Positions 25,291-34,317 of a DNA stretch of 58,283 nucleotides are shown here, piece after piece. The stretch comes from Phycisphaerales bacterium (GTDB taxonomy: Bacteria; Planctomycetota; Phycisphaerae; UBA1845), in the NCBI GenBank assembly GCA_020639115.1, contig JACKHG010000020.1, forward strand, positions 1 to 58,283, given 5' to 3'. Each line of letters opens with the position of its first letter. Positions within the stretch are counted from its first letter, which is position 1. Position numbers and translations under genes: made by a program. The notes below the pieces were generated by a model, which worked only from the letters and a program-made list of their open reading frames with translations, had not been told where the DNA came from and searched no databases.

Positions 25291-26496
25291 ATGAAGGAAT
25301 GCTCCGAATGCCGCACGCTGTCCCGCCGCAGCTTTCTCACCCACGCCGGTTACGGACTCGGCGCGCTTGCCCTCATGGACCCCATCCTCGGCACCGTCGC
25401 GTCCACCTTCGGACAGACGACGCGCGGAACCGGCAACCTGCTCGTCCTCTGCGAACTCAACGGCGGGTTCGACGTGCTCAGCTTCCTCGCCCCCTACCGC
25501 AACGCCGTCTACCAGAGCCGCCGGCCCGTCCTCGCCCTCCGCGAGGAGAACGTGCTCGCCCTGCCCGACAGCACCGAGTACGGCATCAACGCCCTCTTCC
25601 CCTTCTTCGGCTCGCTCTACGCCGCGGGCAACCTCGCCGTCGTCCAGCAGGTCGCCTACCCCGACGCCAACGGCTCTCACTTCGAGAGCCAGGAGATCTA
25701 CCAGTACGGCGTCCGCAACCTCAAGGGCTCCACGGCGGCTGGCACCACCTGGTACGAACGCCTCCGCAAGACGTATTTCGACGAGCCGTTCGGCGTCCTC
25801 GACACCCGCACGATCGGCGACCCCGGCCGCTACGGCTATCCCGATCGCACCTACCGCGGCGCCGCGCAGGAGGCCTTCGGCCGGCTCGCCCGCCTTGGCA
25901 AAGCCCGCACCGAAGCCCAGCAGGCCATCGCCGACGCCTACGACCGCATCGACGTCCGCGGCGCCCAGCTCCGGCAGCACACTGAGGACTTCACGTCCTC
26001 GGGTGACGCCCGCGGCCAGTTCTACCGCGCCGCCCAGCTCGCCTCAGCCGACCTGCAGACGCAGATCATCAAGCTCACCTACGGCGGCTTCGACACGCAC
26101 GGCGAGCAGGACACCGCCCACGAACGCCTCTTCCCCGAACTCAACAACCACTTTGCCCAGTTCGTCGCCGATCTCGAGGCCCTCGGCCTCTGGGAACGCA
26201 CCTGCATCTGCTTCTACAGCGAGTTCGGCCGCCGCAACGAGGAAAACGGCAGCCCCGGCACCGACCACGGCAACGGCGGCCACATGATCCTTGCCGGACC
26301 CGGCGTCCGCGGCGGACTCCACGGTCAGAACGTGACCAGCGCCGACCTGAGCGCCGATTCTCTGCCCTACTACGTCGATTTCCGCGCCGTCTTCGGCAGT
26401 TGCATCCGCGACTGGCTCGGGTTCAACCCCGATCCCATCTTCAAGCTTGACGGCGAGACCTTCGACGAGCAGGTCGGATCCGACCTCTTCGCCTAG
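25291..26496 (+). CDS. DUF1501 family protein with Tat signal
   Basis: 401 aa. The N-terminus has a twin-arginine signal (LSRRSFLTHAGYGLGALAL), so the protein is exported folded. The body shows VLCELNGGFDVLSFLAPY, ALFPFFGSLYAAGNLAVVQQVAYP, IKLTYGGFDTHGEQDTAH and TCICFYSEFGRRNEENGSPGTDHGNGGHMILAGPGVRGG, typical of DUF1501, a sulfatase/alkaline-phosphatase-like fold. AAAGGC lies upstream of the ATG. It is the partner of the DUF1800 lipoprotein. Enzymatic role unknown. Confidence 0.88.
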   Translation: MKECSECRTLSRRSFLTHAGYGLGALALMDPILGTVASTFGQTTRGTGNLLVLCELNGGFDVLSFLAPYRNAVYQSRRPVLALREENVLALPDSTEYGINALFPFFGSLYAAGNLAVVQQVAYPDANGSHFESQEIYQYGVRNLKGSTAAGTTWYERLRKTYFDEPFGVLDTRTIGDPGRYGYPDRTYRGAAQEAFGRLARLGKARTEAQQAIADAYDRIDVRGAQLRQHTEDFTSSGDARGQFYRAAQLASADLQTQIIKLTYGGFDTHGEQDTAHERLFPELNNHFAQFVADLEALGLWERTCICFYSEFGRRNEENGSPGTDHGNGGHMILAGPGVRGGLHGQNVTSADLSADSLPYYVDFRAVFGSCIRDWLGFNPDPIFKLDGETFDEQVGSDLFA

Positions 26497-26535
26497 ACTA
26501 CTTCCGCGCACCGTGCGGAGCCGTGCACCCGATCC

Positions 26536-26559
26536 GAGCCGCGAGCGCAAGCGAGCGGG
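26536..26559. repeat. CCGC-N12-GCGG intergenic repeat (variant)
   Basis: In the gap after the DUF1501 gene, GAGCCGCGAGCG-CAAGCGAGCGGG carries the same CCGC-N12-GCGG frame and central AAG as the repeats at 32.8 and 34.3 kb. The inner bases (GAGCG...CAAGCGA) add some self-complementarity. Probably a REP-like dispersed element. Confidence 0.55.
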
Positions 26560-26612
26560 CTGCAATTGCAACCGCCCGCGCCCTCGATTGCGAAAACCAA
26601 GAGGACCCGACC

Positions 26613-27914
26613 GTGAACCTGCGCACCGCCGTCGCCCTGCTCCTGACCGCGCTCGCCCTGCCCGCCTGCGCTGACGATGAAGCGCTCCCCGCCGGGTTCG
26701 CCGTCACCGAGTACGCCACCGGCCTCGATCAACCGGTCGCGCTGGCCTTCGCGCCCGACGGCCGCCTCTTTATCGCCCAGCGCACGGGTGACATCCGTGT
26801 CGTCGAGAACGGCATTCTGCGTGCTGTGCCCTTCGCGACCTTCGACGTGTATACCGTCGGCGAGGGCGGCCTGCTCGGCCTCGCGGTATCCCCCGACTTC
26901 GCCGAGACCGGTTACGTCTTTGCCTTCATCACGCGCACCGGTGAAGAGCAGCAGATCGTCCGCGTTACCGACGTCGGCGGACTCGGCGGCGACCCCGTGG
27001 TTATCCGCGACAACCTGCCCACCAACGGGAGCAACCACAACGGCGGGTGCCTGCGCTTCGGACCCGACGGTGCGCTCTATTTCGCGATCGGCGACAACGG
27101 CGTTTCGGAAAACGCCCAGCAGCTCACCACCTTCGCCGGCAAGCTCTGTCGCATCAACCCCGACGGCAGCGTGCCCGCCGACAACCCCCTGGTGACCCCC
27201 ACGGACACGCCGCGGGCCATCTACGCCCTGGGATTTCGCAATCCGTTCCGCTTCTGCTTCGCGCCCGACGGCCGGTTGTTTCTCAACGACGTCGGCTCCA
27301 GCGGCGACGGCCGCCGCGAGGAGATCAACCTCGTCACCGCCGGCGGCAACTACGGCTGGCCGGAAGTGGAGGGCGTCGCCCCCGCCGGCGCGCCCGCGGA
27401 CTTCATCGACCCCATCCTCACCTACCACGACGAGGGCAGCTCGATCGCGGGGTGTGCCTACTACGCCACGGGTCAGTTCCCCCCCGCATACCACGACACG
27501 TACTTCCACCTCGACTACGTCAGCCAGCAGCTCTACAACGTACCCCTCGACGGCGACACCGCCCTCAGCCACGATCTCTTCGCTCAGCTCGATGGCGGAC
27601 CCGTCGACCTCCTCGCCGGACCCGACGGCGCCCTCTACTACACCGAGATATATGCCGGCCGCGTGATGCGCATCAGCTACCCGGCCTACGACGCGCCCGC
27701 CCCTACCCCGACGCCAGCGCCCGGGCCGACTGCAACGCCGACCCCGACTGCGACTCCGGACCCCGGCGACACGCTTGATCCGTCGCCCTGCGGCGCCGGC
27801 GCAACCTCGGCCTTGCTGGTGGTATGGGGGACGTTTCTTGCGGTGGGGCGAGTTGGTAGGTGTGCGCGAGTGCACAGCGACGCGGGCCTGCCGCTGCCAG
27901 CCGAGAGCCGATAG
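26613..27914 (+). CDS. secreted PQQ-dependent-type sugar dehydrogenase with C-terminal anchor
   Basis: 433 aa from GTG 26613 (AAGAGGA upstream). A signal peptide precedes a six-bladed propeller with the aldose sugar dehydrogenase motifs YATGLDQPVALAFAPDGRLFIAQRTGDIRV, GEGGLLGLAVSPDF, NHNGGCLRFGPDGALYFAIGDNG, ALGFRNPFRFCFAPDGRL and AGGNYGWPEVEG. Such enzymes oxidise aldoses using PQQ or similar cofactors. After it, a Pro/Thr-rich linker (PTPTPAPGPTATP...) leads to a PCGAG motif, a hydrophobic helix and Arg residues, like a C-terminal sorting signal. About 18 extra residues follow the helix, perhaps because the original stop was lost. Confidence 0.82.
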   Translation: MNLRTAVALLLTALALPACADDEALPAGFAVTEYATGLDQPVALAFAPDGRLFIAQRTGDIRVVENGILRAVPFATFDVYTVGEGGLLGLAVSPDFAETGYVFAFITRTGEEQQIVRVTDVGGLGGDPVVIRDNLPTNGSNHNGGCLRFGPDGALYFAIGDNGVSENAQQLTTFAGKLCRINPDGSVPADNPLVTPTDTPRAIYALGFRNPFRFCFAPDGRLFLNDVGSSGDGRREEINLVTAGGNYGWPEVEGVAPAGAPADFIDPILTYHDEGSSIAGCAYYATGQFPPAYHDTYFHLDYVSQQLYNVPLDGDTALSHDLFAQLDGGPVDLLAGPDGALYYTEIYAGRVMRISYPAYDAPAPTPTPAPGPTATPTPTATPDPGDTLDPSPCGAGATSALLVVWGTFLAVGRVGRCARVHSDAGLPLPAESR

Positions 27915-27932
27915 GCTGGCGGCGTGCCGCGC

Positions 27933-29255
27933 CTACAGAAAATAGTCCGGCGTGCACAGCGTGTCGGCCTCGAGGAGGTCGAGCTGCTCGGGGTGCGCGA
28001 TCAGATCTTCGATCCACCAGTTGGCGTCGTTGTACAGGCAGGTGACCTCGGCGCAGGTGGTCGTGGCATTGAAGTTGTCGATCCGCTCGGCGACGGCGCG
28101 GCGGGTCGCGGTGAAGGCGTCCAGGTCGGCGTAGGCGTTCTTGTCGCCAAGACGGCCGTGCGGCTGATTGCGATACACCGGGCAGTTGTACATGCCCAGC
28201 GGGCTGAGCACCTGGCGGAAGAACTGCATGTGGCACTGCTGCGGCTGCTGGCCGAACTGCTCGAACTTGCGGCTGCAGAACGCCTTCATGCCCGTGGTCT
28301 CGGAGACGCGGAACTCGGGCGTGGCGAGGCGTTTGGCGGCGTCGATCTGCGCGCGGATTTGCGCGATGATCTGATCGAGGTGGGCGCGGGCCCGGTCCAC
28401 CCCGATCACCTCGGCGTTGTTGGCCTCGGCGCGGGAGAGAAACGGCTTGAAGCCGATGTAGCTGAACCGGCTGTCGCGGGCGAGGCGGGCCGCCTGGGCG
28501 ATCTCGTGCAGGTTCTCGACGATGTCGCGGCCGTTCACCGTCGCCCCGCGCCACGTCACGATATAGGAAAACCCCACGGTGAGCTTCGGATTGCGCTCCT
28601 TGATCAGCGGCACCAGCCCGCAGATCTGCTCCAGCGTCACCGCTTTCTTGGGCTTGTGCATTTTCTGGAAAGTCGCGTCGGTGCCCGAGTCCAGGGAGAG
28701 CCGCACCCAGTCGTGCTCGTCGAGGCAAGCGCACATGTCGGCGATCTTCTGGTTGCCCGTCCCGTTGGAGACGATCGCCACCTGCAGCCCAAGCGACTTC
28801 ATGTAGCGCACGGTATCGGCGAAGTACGGGTAGAGCGTCGGCTCGCCCCCGCCGATGACGATCACGCTCTTGAGGCCCCGTTGTGCCATGGACTTCAGCG
28901 ACGCGAGCAGTTTCTCATGCTCGAACCTGGTCCCCGTGTTGAGGATATCCATGTCGATGCAGTGGTCGCAGGCGTAGTTGCACGCGGTGGTGAGGTCGAG
29001 GTTGATCGACAGCGGCGCGAGGTCGGGGATCAGGTTCGGGTCGAAGGCTGGGGTGGCCGGTTGGCCGGCCCGGCGAGCCGTCTGCCACCCGACGTAGGCC
29101 CGCAAGGCCGCCTGCGCTTGCGGCTGGCGAAGCTTGGACGCGAAATTGTAAATCTGAGCAAGCTCAATCTGGGCCCCCTTACTGTCCGGACTGGCCAGAT
29201 TCGCGGGCGCCGCGCCAGGCGACGTCACCACGGGTAGGTTGATGGCTGTCGTCAC
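27933..29255 (-). CDS. radical SAM protein paired with Gfo/Idh/MocA oxidoreductase
   Basis: 440 aa. The cluster motif is LTTACNYACDHCID (Cys92, Cys96, Cys99), followed by VIVIGGGEPTLYPYF and VAIVSNGTG. The C-terminal part (~320-425) has further Cys residues (KAFCSRKF, QCHMQFF, MYNCPVYRN, TTCAEVTCLYN) that could hold an extra iron-sulfur cluster, as in SPASM/twitch proteins. It starts 18 bases after the oxidoreductase gene and is surely in the same operon. Substrate is not predictable: a peptide, sugar or cofactor modification are all possible. No precursor-peptide gene was found beside it. Confidence 0.82.
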   Translation of the reverse strand: MTTAINLPVVTSPGAAPANLASPDSKGAQIELAQIYNFASKLRQPQAQAALRAYVGWQTARRAGQPATPAFDPNLIPDLAPLSINLDLTTACNYACDHCIDMDILNTGTRFEHEKLLASLKSMAQRGLKSVIVIGGGEPTLYPYFADTVRYMKSLGLQVAIVSNGTGNQKIADMCACLDEHDWVRLSLDSGTDATFQKMHKPKKAVTLEQICGLVPLIKERNPKLTVGFSYIVTWRGATVNGRDIVENLHEIAQAARLARDSRFSYIGFKPFLSRAEANNAEVIGVDRARAHLDQIIAQIRAQIDAAKRLATPEFRVSETTGMKAFCSRKFEQFGQQPQQCHMQFFRQVLSPLGMYNCPVYRNQPHGRLGDKNAYADLDAFTATRRAVAERIDNFNATTTCAEVTCLYNDANWWIEDLIAHPEQLDLLEADTLCTPDYFL

Positions 29256-29273
29256 AGGGAGTTCTCCAGGGAG

Positions 29274-30236
29274 TCAGGAATCCACGATTGCGCCCTTGGC
29301 CCGGACCGCGCTGTGGAACAGGGTAAGCTGTTCCAGCCCGTGGTCAAGTGCAAAACGATCGGTGGGTTCCCCCCGGCTGAGAGCCTCCAGGAATTGGGCA
29401 ACCAGCAAACCCAGCGGGTCGGGCAGAGCAATCCGGCGGTCGCCGGCGCGGAAGAACTGCTGGTAATCGGCAAGATCGATGTCGCGCTCCACGCGGGCCC
29501 TGTTGATCGCGTACCACGCGGGCCGCGGGCGCTGCGGACAGGTAGCCAAATGCAGCGTCGCCCGGGTTGTGCCCCGGCTGTGGACGACCGTGCAGTCGAT
29601 CCGCAGCCGGCGCGGGTCACCATCTACAAACTCGACCGCCAGTTCCTCCGTGTGCCACTGCTCTCGAGCAGTGGCTTGCGCACCTACCAGCCCCCGAATC
29701 ATGCTGACAAAGTGCGGCACCGCGTCCGGAACCATGTCGAGCCCCGACGTGATCGGGCTCAACCGCATCTCGAACGACTTCAACTCCGCCCCGCGCTGCT
29801 CGGGATGCAGTTCATAAAACGTCGGCAGCGTGCAGGGCCACTGCGTCAACACCGCGAGCCGCTTGCCCGCAGCCACAAAGGGCGCCGCCGGATCAACCTC
29901 GGGCACCGGCCAGCAGAGCGGCTTCTCGCAGAGGCAGTGCCGTCCGGCGCGTCCGACAGCCGCCAGGTGGGCGGCGTGACGCGGGTACGGCGAGCATATG
30001 GCGACGATCTCTCCGGGCTCAGCCGCAAGGGCATCGTCAAGATTGGTGTATCCCCTGCAATCGATGGCGTAGCGATCGCGGAGCGTTGCCCGGGCTTGAG
30101 CCACCGACGCATCCGTGGTCCCGACGATCGCAGTGACCTCGGCCCCATGGCGCGCAAACCAGCCAGCCACGAACTCGCCGATACCTTGGCGGGCGGAGCG
30201 GGCGCCGACCACGATGATGCGCGGAGCCGGGGGCAT
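29274..30236 (-). CDS. Gfo/Idh/MocA family oxidoreductase
   Basis: 320 aa. The Rossmann start IIVVGARSARQGIGEFVAGWFARHG is a divergent nucleotide-binding loop. The catalytic CEKPLCWP (about 103-110) and PDAVPHFVSMIRGLVG match the family of NAD(P)-dependent sugar, inositol and biliverdin-type dehydrogenases. It is first in a two-gene operon with the radical SAM gene downstream. The loop SARQGIG departs from the usual GxGxxG, so cofactor use may differ. The substrate is unknown. Confidence 0.75.
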   Translation of the reverse strand: MPPAPRIIVVGARSARQGIGEFVAGWFARHGAEVTAIVGTTDASVAQARATLRDRYAIDCRGYTNLDDALAAEPGEIVAICSPYPRHAAHLAAVGRAGRHCLCEKPLCWPVPEVDPAAPFVAAGKRLAVLTQWPCTLPTFYELHPEQRGAELKSFEMRLSPITSGLDMVPDAVPHFVSMIRGLVGAQATAREQWHTEELAVEFVDGDPRRLRIDCTVVHSRGTTRATLHLATCPQRPRPAWYAINRARVERDIDLADYQQFFRAGDRRIALPDPLGLLVAQFLEALSRGEPTDRFALDHGLEQLTLFHSAVRAKGAIVDS

Positions 30237-30255
30237 GCTGGTCGATGATACCGGC

Positions 30256-32661
30256 TCAGTCGCGATCTGGCGCGTTCGTATTCACTTCCGCGGGGGCCGG
30301 CGCGCCGCCGGCGTTGAACTCCACGAAGACGGGGCTGGTCCAGGCCATCTCGTTGTTGGCGAGCACGACGCGGAGATAGTAGTACGCCTTGGCGCTGCCC
30401 GAAGCGGGCCAGTTGTAGTCGGTGAAGCGGATGCGGGCCGTTTCGGCGTCCTCGCGGCTGGTGAATATCGCGTTGCCGTCGCGAATGAGCACGAGTTGAT
30501 CGATGCGGCTCGGCGCGAAGACCGACGCGGTGATCGTGGGCGGCTCGGTCAGGGCCGCGGCTGGCCCGGCTGGATGGCCCGCGACCTTGAAGTCGATGAC
30601 GATCTTCGGACCGCTCGTCGCGTAGCAGCGACGGGCGGCGAGTGCGTCCCAGATCGCCGCGCGGCGCGGCTCATCGACGTACACACCGGTGAGGCCGTGG
30701 GTCCACGGATTGCGCCGCCGGGCGATACCGTGGTGCCAGGCGAGACCGTGGGCGTCGCTGCCCGCCACGAGGCCGAAGCGCAGCCCCAGGTTGAGGCCGT
30801 CCTGGACGAAGCAGCCCTCCATGTCGCCGCGCGGCTCGATCGGCGTGTTGTGGCGGTACTCGTACGCCCCGTGCACCGAGCAGATCTCCACGTCGGCTTC
30901 GATCCGCTCGTCGTGCGTCTTCCAGTTCACACCGGTCCAGCCGATGTGGTGCGGAAAGCAGATGCCTTGGGCGCGGTCGATCAGGCCGAAGAGCTTCGGG
31001 CCGTCGGCGGCATCGGGCGCGGTGTGCCACAGCAGCGGGCCGTGGTCGCGGTAGTAGACGTTCTTGTGCCCGTCGCCCTTGGGAAAGCGCGCATCGGTCC
31101 ATTCGTACGCGCAGATCGTGGCGAAGTGCGGCGGATCGTCATGCAGGTCGGTGACGGCCTGCATGTAGGCCCACTCGCTGGGCAGCACGCGGTTGCCGAC
31201 GAAGTCGTCGTGATCGGTGACCGCGGTGAAGTCGTAGCCGTAGTCGTGGCGGGCGCGATGGTACAGTTCGTCGATCGTGCCCATGCCGTCCGACAGCGCC
31301 GTGTGCATATGCACGTCGCCGAAGAGTACGCGCGGGATGGCCGGCGACTGGTGCGGCACGACGGGGTCGGCGAATCCGCCCGGCGGCGGCGCCACCTTGG
31401 GCAGATCCGCGGGCGGCACGTCGCGCAGGGCCCCGCGGACCGGTGCTGCGCCGCCCGGCGCCTTGATCCGCGCCAGTACGATGCTCAACAGGTCCCGGCG
31501 CACCGTCCACAGTTCGTCGCCTACCGCGACGGCCCGGACGCAGTAACCGCGCCCGCCCCACCCGGGCTTGGCGAATCGATAGACGGGCGACACGGCGTCG
31601 CCCGCGAAGCGCACCGCGTTGAAACCGTGCGACGGCCGGCCGAAGAGCCACAGGGCCTGAGCGCTATCAAAGCACAACGTCGGAAATTCGAACCCCTGGT
31701 CCTCGCCACGAGGATCATCCTGCGCCCCGGGCACGTCGCGCGGCGGTTGCTGCCACTGCCCGTCGGCGTAGCAGCGGACCTGGATCCACTTGGGTATGTC
31801 CCACTGGCGCGTGCGGCTGCGATCGCTGTGCCAGGCGAGCCAGACACGTCCATCGGCGTCGAGGGCGATTCCCGGTGCGGCGTCGAGCGCGGGGTTGCGC
31901 GTCGCGCGGACCGACTCGACCACGCGGTCCGGTTCGAGCCGCGCGCAAAACACCTCGTACTGCCGCGCGTCGACCACCTCGTCCCAGGCGATCCAGCACG
32001 CGTCCGCGGCGGCCGCGAGCGCGGGCCGGTAGGCGTACCCGCCGCCGCTGACCACGAACGGATGGCCGGGGGACTGGGGATCCTCGAACGCCACCGCGAC
32101 GATGCGGTTTGTGTCCGCGGTCATCTGCTCCCAGGTCACGTACGTGCGGCTGCGGGTGCAGGCGATGACCGGCTTGAAGCAGTTCACGGGGGCGGATTCA
32201 TTCGCGGCCGGCAGCACAGTCGGGGTCGGCGCCAGTTCGGGAAATACCTGCCGCACGCACACGCGGTAACCGCTGCCCTGCTGGCTCGACCACGCCGCCC
32301 AGATCCGGCCCTGCTCGTCCGCTGCCAGCCGCGGCCAGCAGTTGCGTTCGCTGTCCGCGCTGATCGTGGTGATGTGCTCCGGCTTGCCGGACGTCACCTC
32401 GGCGAAACGGATGAACTCGTCGCCATCGACATACTCCATCCAGGTGACGAAGACGCGCTCCCCGGCGGCGGCGATGTCCGGGTACTCCGCGAAGTGCCGG
32501 ATGCCGACGGGCACGTCGGCGGTGAACTCGGCGCCGTTTGCTTCGTCCGCCCAGACCGTATCGGGCGGCAGGTCGGGTCGCGTTTGGTTTTTCTGGGCCC
32601 GAGCCGACGCGGCAACGAGGCTCGCGATCAGGATGATGATTGTGTGATGCGACGGTTTCAT
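30256..32661 (-). CDS. DUF3604/PHP-like secreted metal-dependent protein
   Basis: 801 aa with a signal peptide (MKPSHHTIIILIASLVAASARA). Residues about 30-420 form beta-propeller-like repeats (WPRLAADEQGRIWAAWSS, RPALAAAADACWIAWDE, GIALDADGRVWLAWHSDR). The C-terminal half is a PHP-type metal-hydrolase domain: LFGDVHMHTALSDG, FTAVTDHDDFVGN, CAYEWTD, FPHHIGW and AGSDAHGLAW supply the His/Asp ligands. DUF3604 proteins are uncharacterised but look like periplasmic phosphoesterases or hydrolases. It lies at the end of the leftward series murQ - symporter - glycoside hydrolase, with about 240 bases containing repeats in between, so it may have its own transcript. Confidence 0.75.
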   Translation of the reverse strand: MKPSHHTIIILIASLVAASARAQKNQTRPDLPPDTVWADEANGAEFTADVPVGIRHFAEYPDIAAAGERVFVTWMEYVDGDEFIRFAEVTSGKPEHITTISADSERNCWPRLAADEQGRIWAAWSSQQGSGYRVCVRQVFPELAPTPTVLPAANESAPVNCFKPVIACTRSRTYVTWEQMTADTNRIVAVAFEDPQSPGHPFVVSGGGYAYRPALAAAADACWIAWDEVVDARQYEVFCARLEPDRVVESVRATRNPALDAAPGIALDADGRVWLAWHSDRSRTRQWDIPKWIQVRCYADGQWQQPPRDVPGAQDDPRGEDQGFEFPTLCFDSAQALWLFGRPSHGFNAVRFAGDAVSPVYRFAKPGWGGRGYCVRAVAVGDELWTVRRDLLSIVLARIKAPGGAAPVRGALRDVPPADLPKVAPPPGGFADPVVPHQSPAIPRVLFGDVHMHTALSDGMGTIDELYHRARHDYGYDFTAVTDHDDFVGNRVLPSEWAYMQAVTDLHDDPPHFATICAYEWTDARFPKGDGHKNVYYRDHGPLLWHTAPDAADGPKLFGLIDRAQGICFPHHIGWTGVNWKTHDERIEADVEICSVHGAYEYRHNTPIEPRGDMEGCFVQDGLNLGLRFGLVAGSDAHGLAWHHGIARRRNPWTHGLTGVYVDEPRRAAIWDALAARRCYATSGPKIVIDFKVAGHPAGPAAALTEPPTITASVFAPSRIDQLVLIRDGNAIFTSREDAETARIRFTDYNWPASGSAKAYYYLRVVLANNEMAWTSPVFVEFNAGGAPAPAEVNTNAPDRD

Positions 32662-32744
32662 GGGTGCACTTTTTTAGCGAAATCGAACGCTGAACGATGG
32701 TGTGGGCGCGAGCCATGCCATCGTTCAGCGTCCTTCGTTTGGTG

Positions 32745-32891
32745 GGCCGCGCGGAGTGCGGCGGTCCGTGTTTGCTGTCCGCTTCCTTACGGGCGCGGCT
32801 CTGTTCTCGGCCGGCGTCCTTCATTGGGTCGGCCGCGCGAAGCACGGTGATCCGTGTTTGCTGTCCGCTTCCTTACGGGCGCGGCTCTGTT
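32745..32891. repeat. two copies of a 61-bp intergenic repeat
   Basis: Copies at 32745-32805 and 32831-32891 start GGCCGCGCG and share an identical last 41 bases that end TACGGGCGCGGCTCTGTT. Read on the other strand the core is CCGC-N12-GCGG with GCCCGTAAGGAA inside. Two further 28-base copies are at 34.2-34.3 kb. They lie between the hydrolase-like gene and the DUF3604 gene, just after a gene end. No ORF is inside. Confidence 0.85.
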
Positions 32892-32900
32892 TTGCCGCCG

Positions 32901-34178
32901 TCAGTTCCCGTCGGTGTCGGCCAGGCCGTCGAGGTAGTCGACGAGTTCCGGACGCAGATCGTCCGCCGCGCGGGCGCGGCGCTGACCGCGGCCGAAGATC
33001 GACGAATAGGCGAAGATGCAGAAGTCGCCGGTGCGGCGGCGGGCGGTGTTGATCAGCTCCTCGCAGGTCGCGATGTCGGTCGCCCGGCTTCCGTTGCGGC
33101 GGACCATCATGCCGGGCACGACGCGCGTGGCGGAGTCGACCGCCAGCCACGGATCGATGCGGCTGTTGAACGTCTGCGGATCCGGGGTGTAGTTCATGAG
33201 GAAGACCGCATCGACGTAGCCGTGGGTCATCCAGGCTTCGCCGTCCTGGTAGTGGCGCAGGCCGTTGGCGCGCACCGCGCCGACGGACGCGGACAGCGCC
33301 TTGCCGCGGGCATTGCGGCGCATCATCGCGTGGATATCGCCGACGAGTTCGGTGACGCGTGCGGTGCGCCACGCGTTCCAGGCCTCGGGGTTGGACTCGG
33401 GGGTTTCGCCCGTCGCGGACGCGAACAGTTCGAGTGTCCGCTGGTCACGCGGGTAGTCGGGAATCTCCTCGCCGGGGACCACGGGCTCGTTGGGGAAGCG
33501 GATATAGTCCATGTGCAGCCCGTCGACGTCATAGTGGGTGACGAGTTCCTTGAACACGCTGACGAGGTACGCGCGCACTTCGGGCAGGCAGGGGTTGAGG
33601 CTGACGTACCATCCGCGCTGATGCTCGCCGACGACGTGGTCGAGCGGTTGGCGGTCGCCGTCGGCGTCGTACCAGAACCAGTCGGGATGCGTGTAGTAGA
33701 GCTGGTTCGCGGCGGCTGCGAGGATCGCGTCCTTCTTCGCCTCGTCCGCCGAGTCCAGCGCCTTCACGATTTCCTGGGCGCGGGCGCTGGGCTCCTTCGG
33801 TCCCTGCCACGCCGGCATCACGTTGACCCACGCGTGGATCTGCAGGTTGCGGTTGTGCGCCTCCTGGATGGCGAGGGCGAGCGGGTCGAAGCCGGGATTC
33901 TGGAAGTCGAACTGCTCGGCCCAGGGCTCGATCTTCGAGTTGTAGAAGACGGTGCCGTTGCCGCGCACCTGGAAGAGCACGGTGTTGAACCCAGCCGAGC
34001 TGCAGTTCTCCATGATGTTGGTGACGTCTTCCGGCGTACGGTAGTCCATCCGCGTGACCCACACGGCGCGCATCGGATCGGGCATTTTCGCCGACTGGCA
34101 GCCGACGAGCACGGCGAGGTTGAGCATCAGCGCGCCGGCCAGCAGGGCGCGACCACGGCTTCTCGAGATGGCGATCAT
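32901..34178 (-). CDS. glycoside-hydrolase-like (GHL10/DUF187, YngK-type) lipoprotein
   Basis: 425 aa. A lipoprotein signal ends LAVLVGC. The barrel has MRAVWVTRMDYRTPEDVTNIMENCSSAGFNTVLFQVRGNGT, LALAIQEAHNRNLQIHAWVNVMP, PDWFWYDADGD, YVSLNPCLPEVRAYLVSVFKELVTHYDVDGLHMDYIRFP (catalytic-type Asp) and FLMNYTPD. This is the family of Bacillus YngK and other GH10-like enzymes, some of which occur in peptidoglycan-salvage loci. The start at 34178 has AAGGAG. It lies 120 bases after the symporter gene on the same strand, consistent with glycan cleavage outside the cell before uptake. Activity is not proven. Confidence 0.8.
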   Translation of the reverse strand: MIAISRSRGRALLAGALMLNLAVLVGCQSAKMPDPMRAVWVTRMDYRTPEDVTNIMENCSSAGFNTVLFQVRGNGTVFYNSKIEPWAEQFDFQNPGFDPLALAIQEAHNRNLQIHAWVNVMPAWQGPKEPSARAQEIVKALDSADEAKKDAILAAAANQLYYTHPDWFWYDADGDRQPLDHVVGEHQRGWYVSLNPCLPEVRAYLVSVFKELVTHYDVDGLHMDYIRFPNEPVVPGEEIPDYPRDQRTLELFASATGETPESNPEAWNAWRTARVTELVGDIHAMMRRNARGKALSASVGAVRANGLRHYQDGEAWMTHGYVDAVFLMNYTPDPQTFNSRIDPWLAVDSATRVVPGMMVRRNGSRATDIATCEELINTARRRTGDFCIFAYSSIFGRGQRRARAADDLRPELVDYLDGLADTDGN

Positions 34179-34225
34179 GGTTGGCTCCTTGGTTGAGTTT
34201 GGTTCCATGCGGGTACGTCGCGCGT

Positions 34226-34317
34226 TCCGCTTCCTTGCGGGCGCCGGTCTGTTTTGTTGGTTATCGCGCTCGACGGCGCGTGCATTCCTTCCGCTTCCTT
34301 ACGGGCGCGGCTCTGTT
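34226..34317. repeat. two further copies of the CCGC-N12-GCGG repeat
   Basis: TCCGCTTCCTTACGGGCGCG-type copies lie at 34226-34253 (degenerate: TTGCGG...GCCGG) and 34290-34317 (exact). The second runs into the last codons of the symporter gene (34299), so the C-terminal residues of that protein (GRKETEPRP) are encoded by the repeat. Insertion at a gene's 3' end appears to have replaced the native tail. Confidence 0.8.

Noticed and set aside
30115..32850. Plus-strand frame of 911 codons opposite the DUF3604 gene and neighbours.
   Set aside because: It has no domain signature and spans three real minus-strand features; typical antisense shadow in a high-GC genome.
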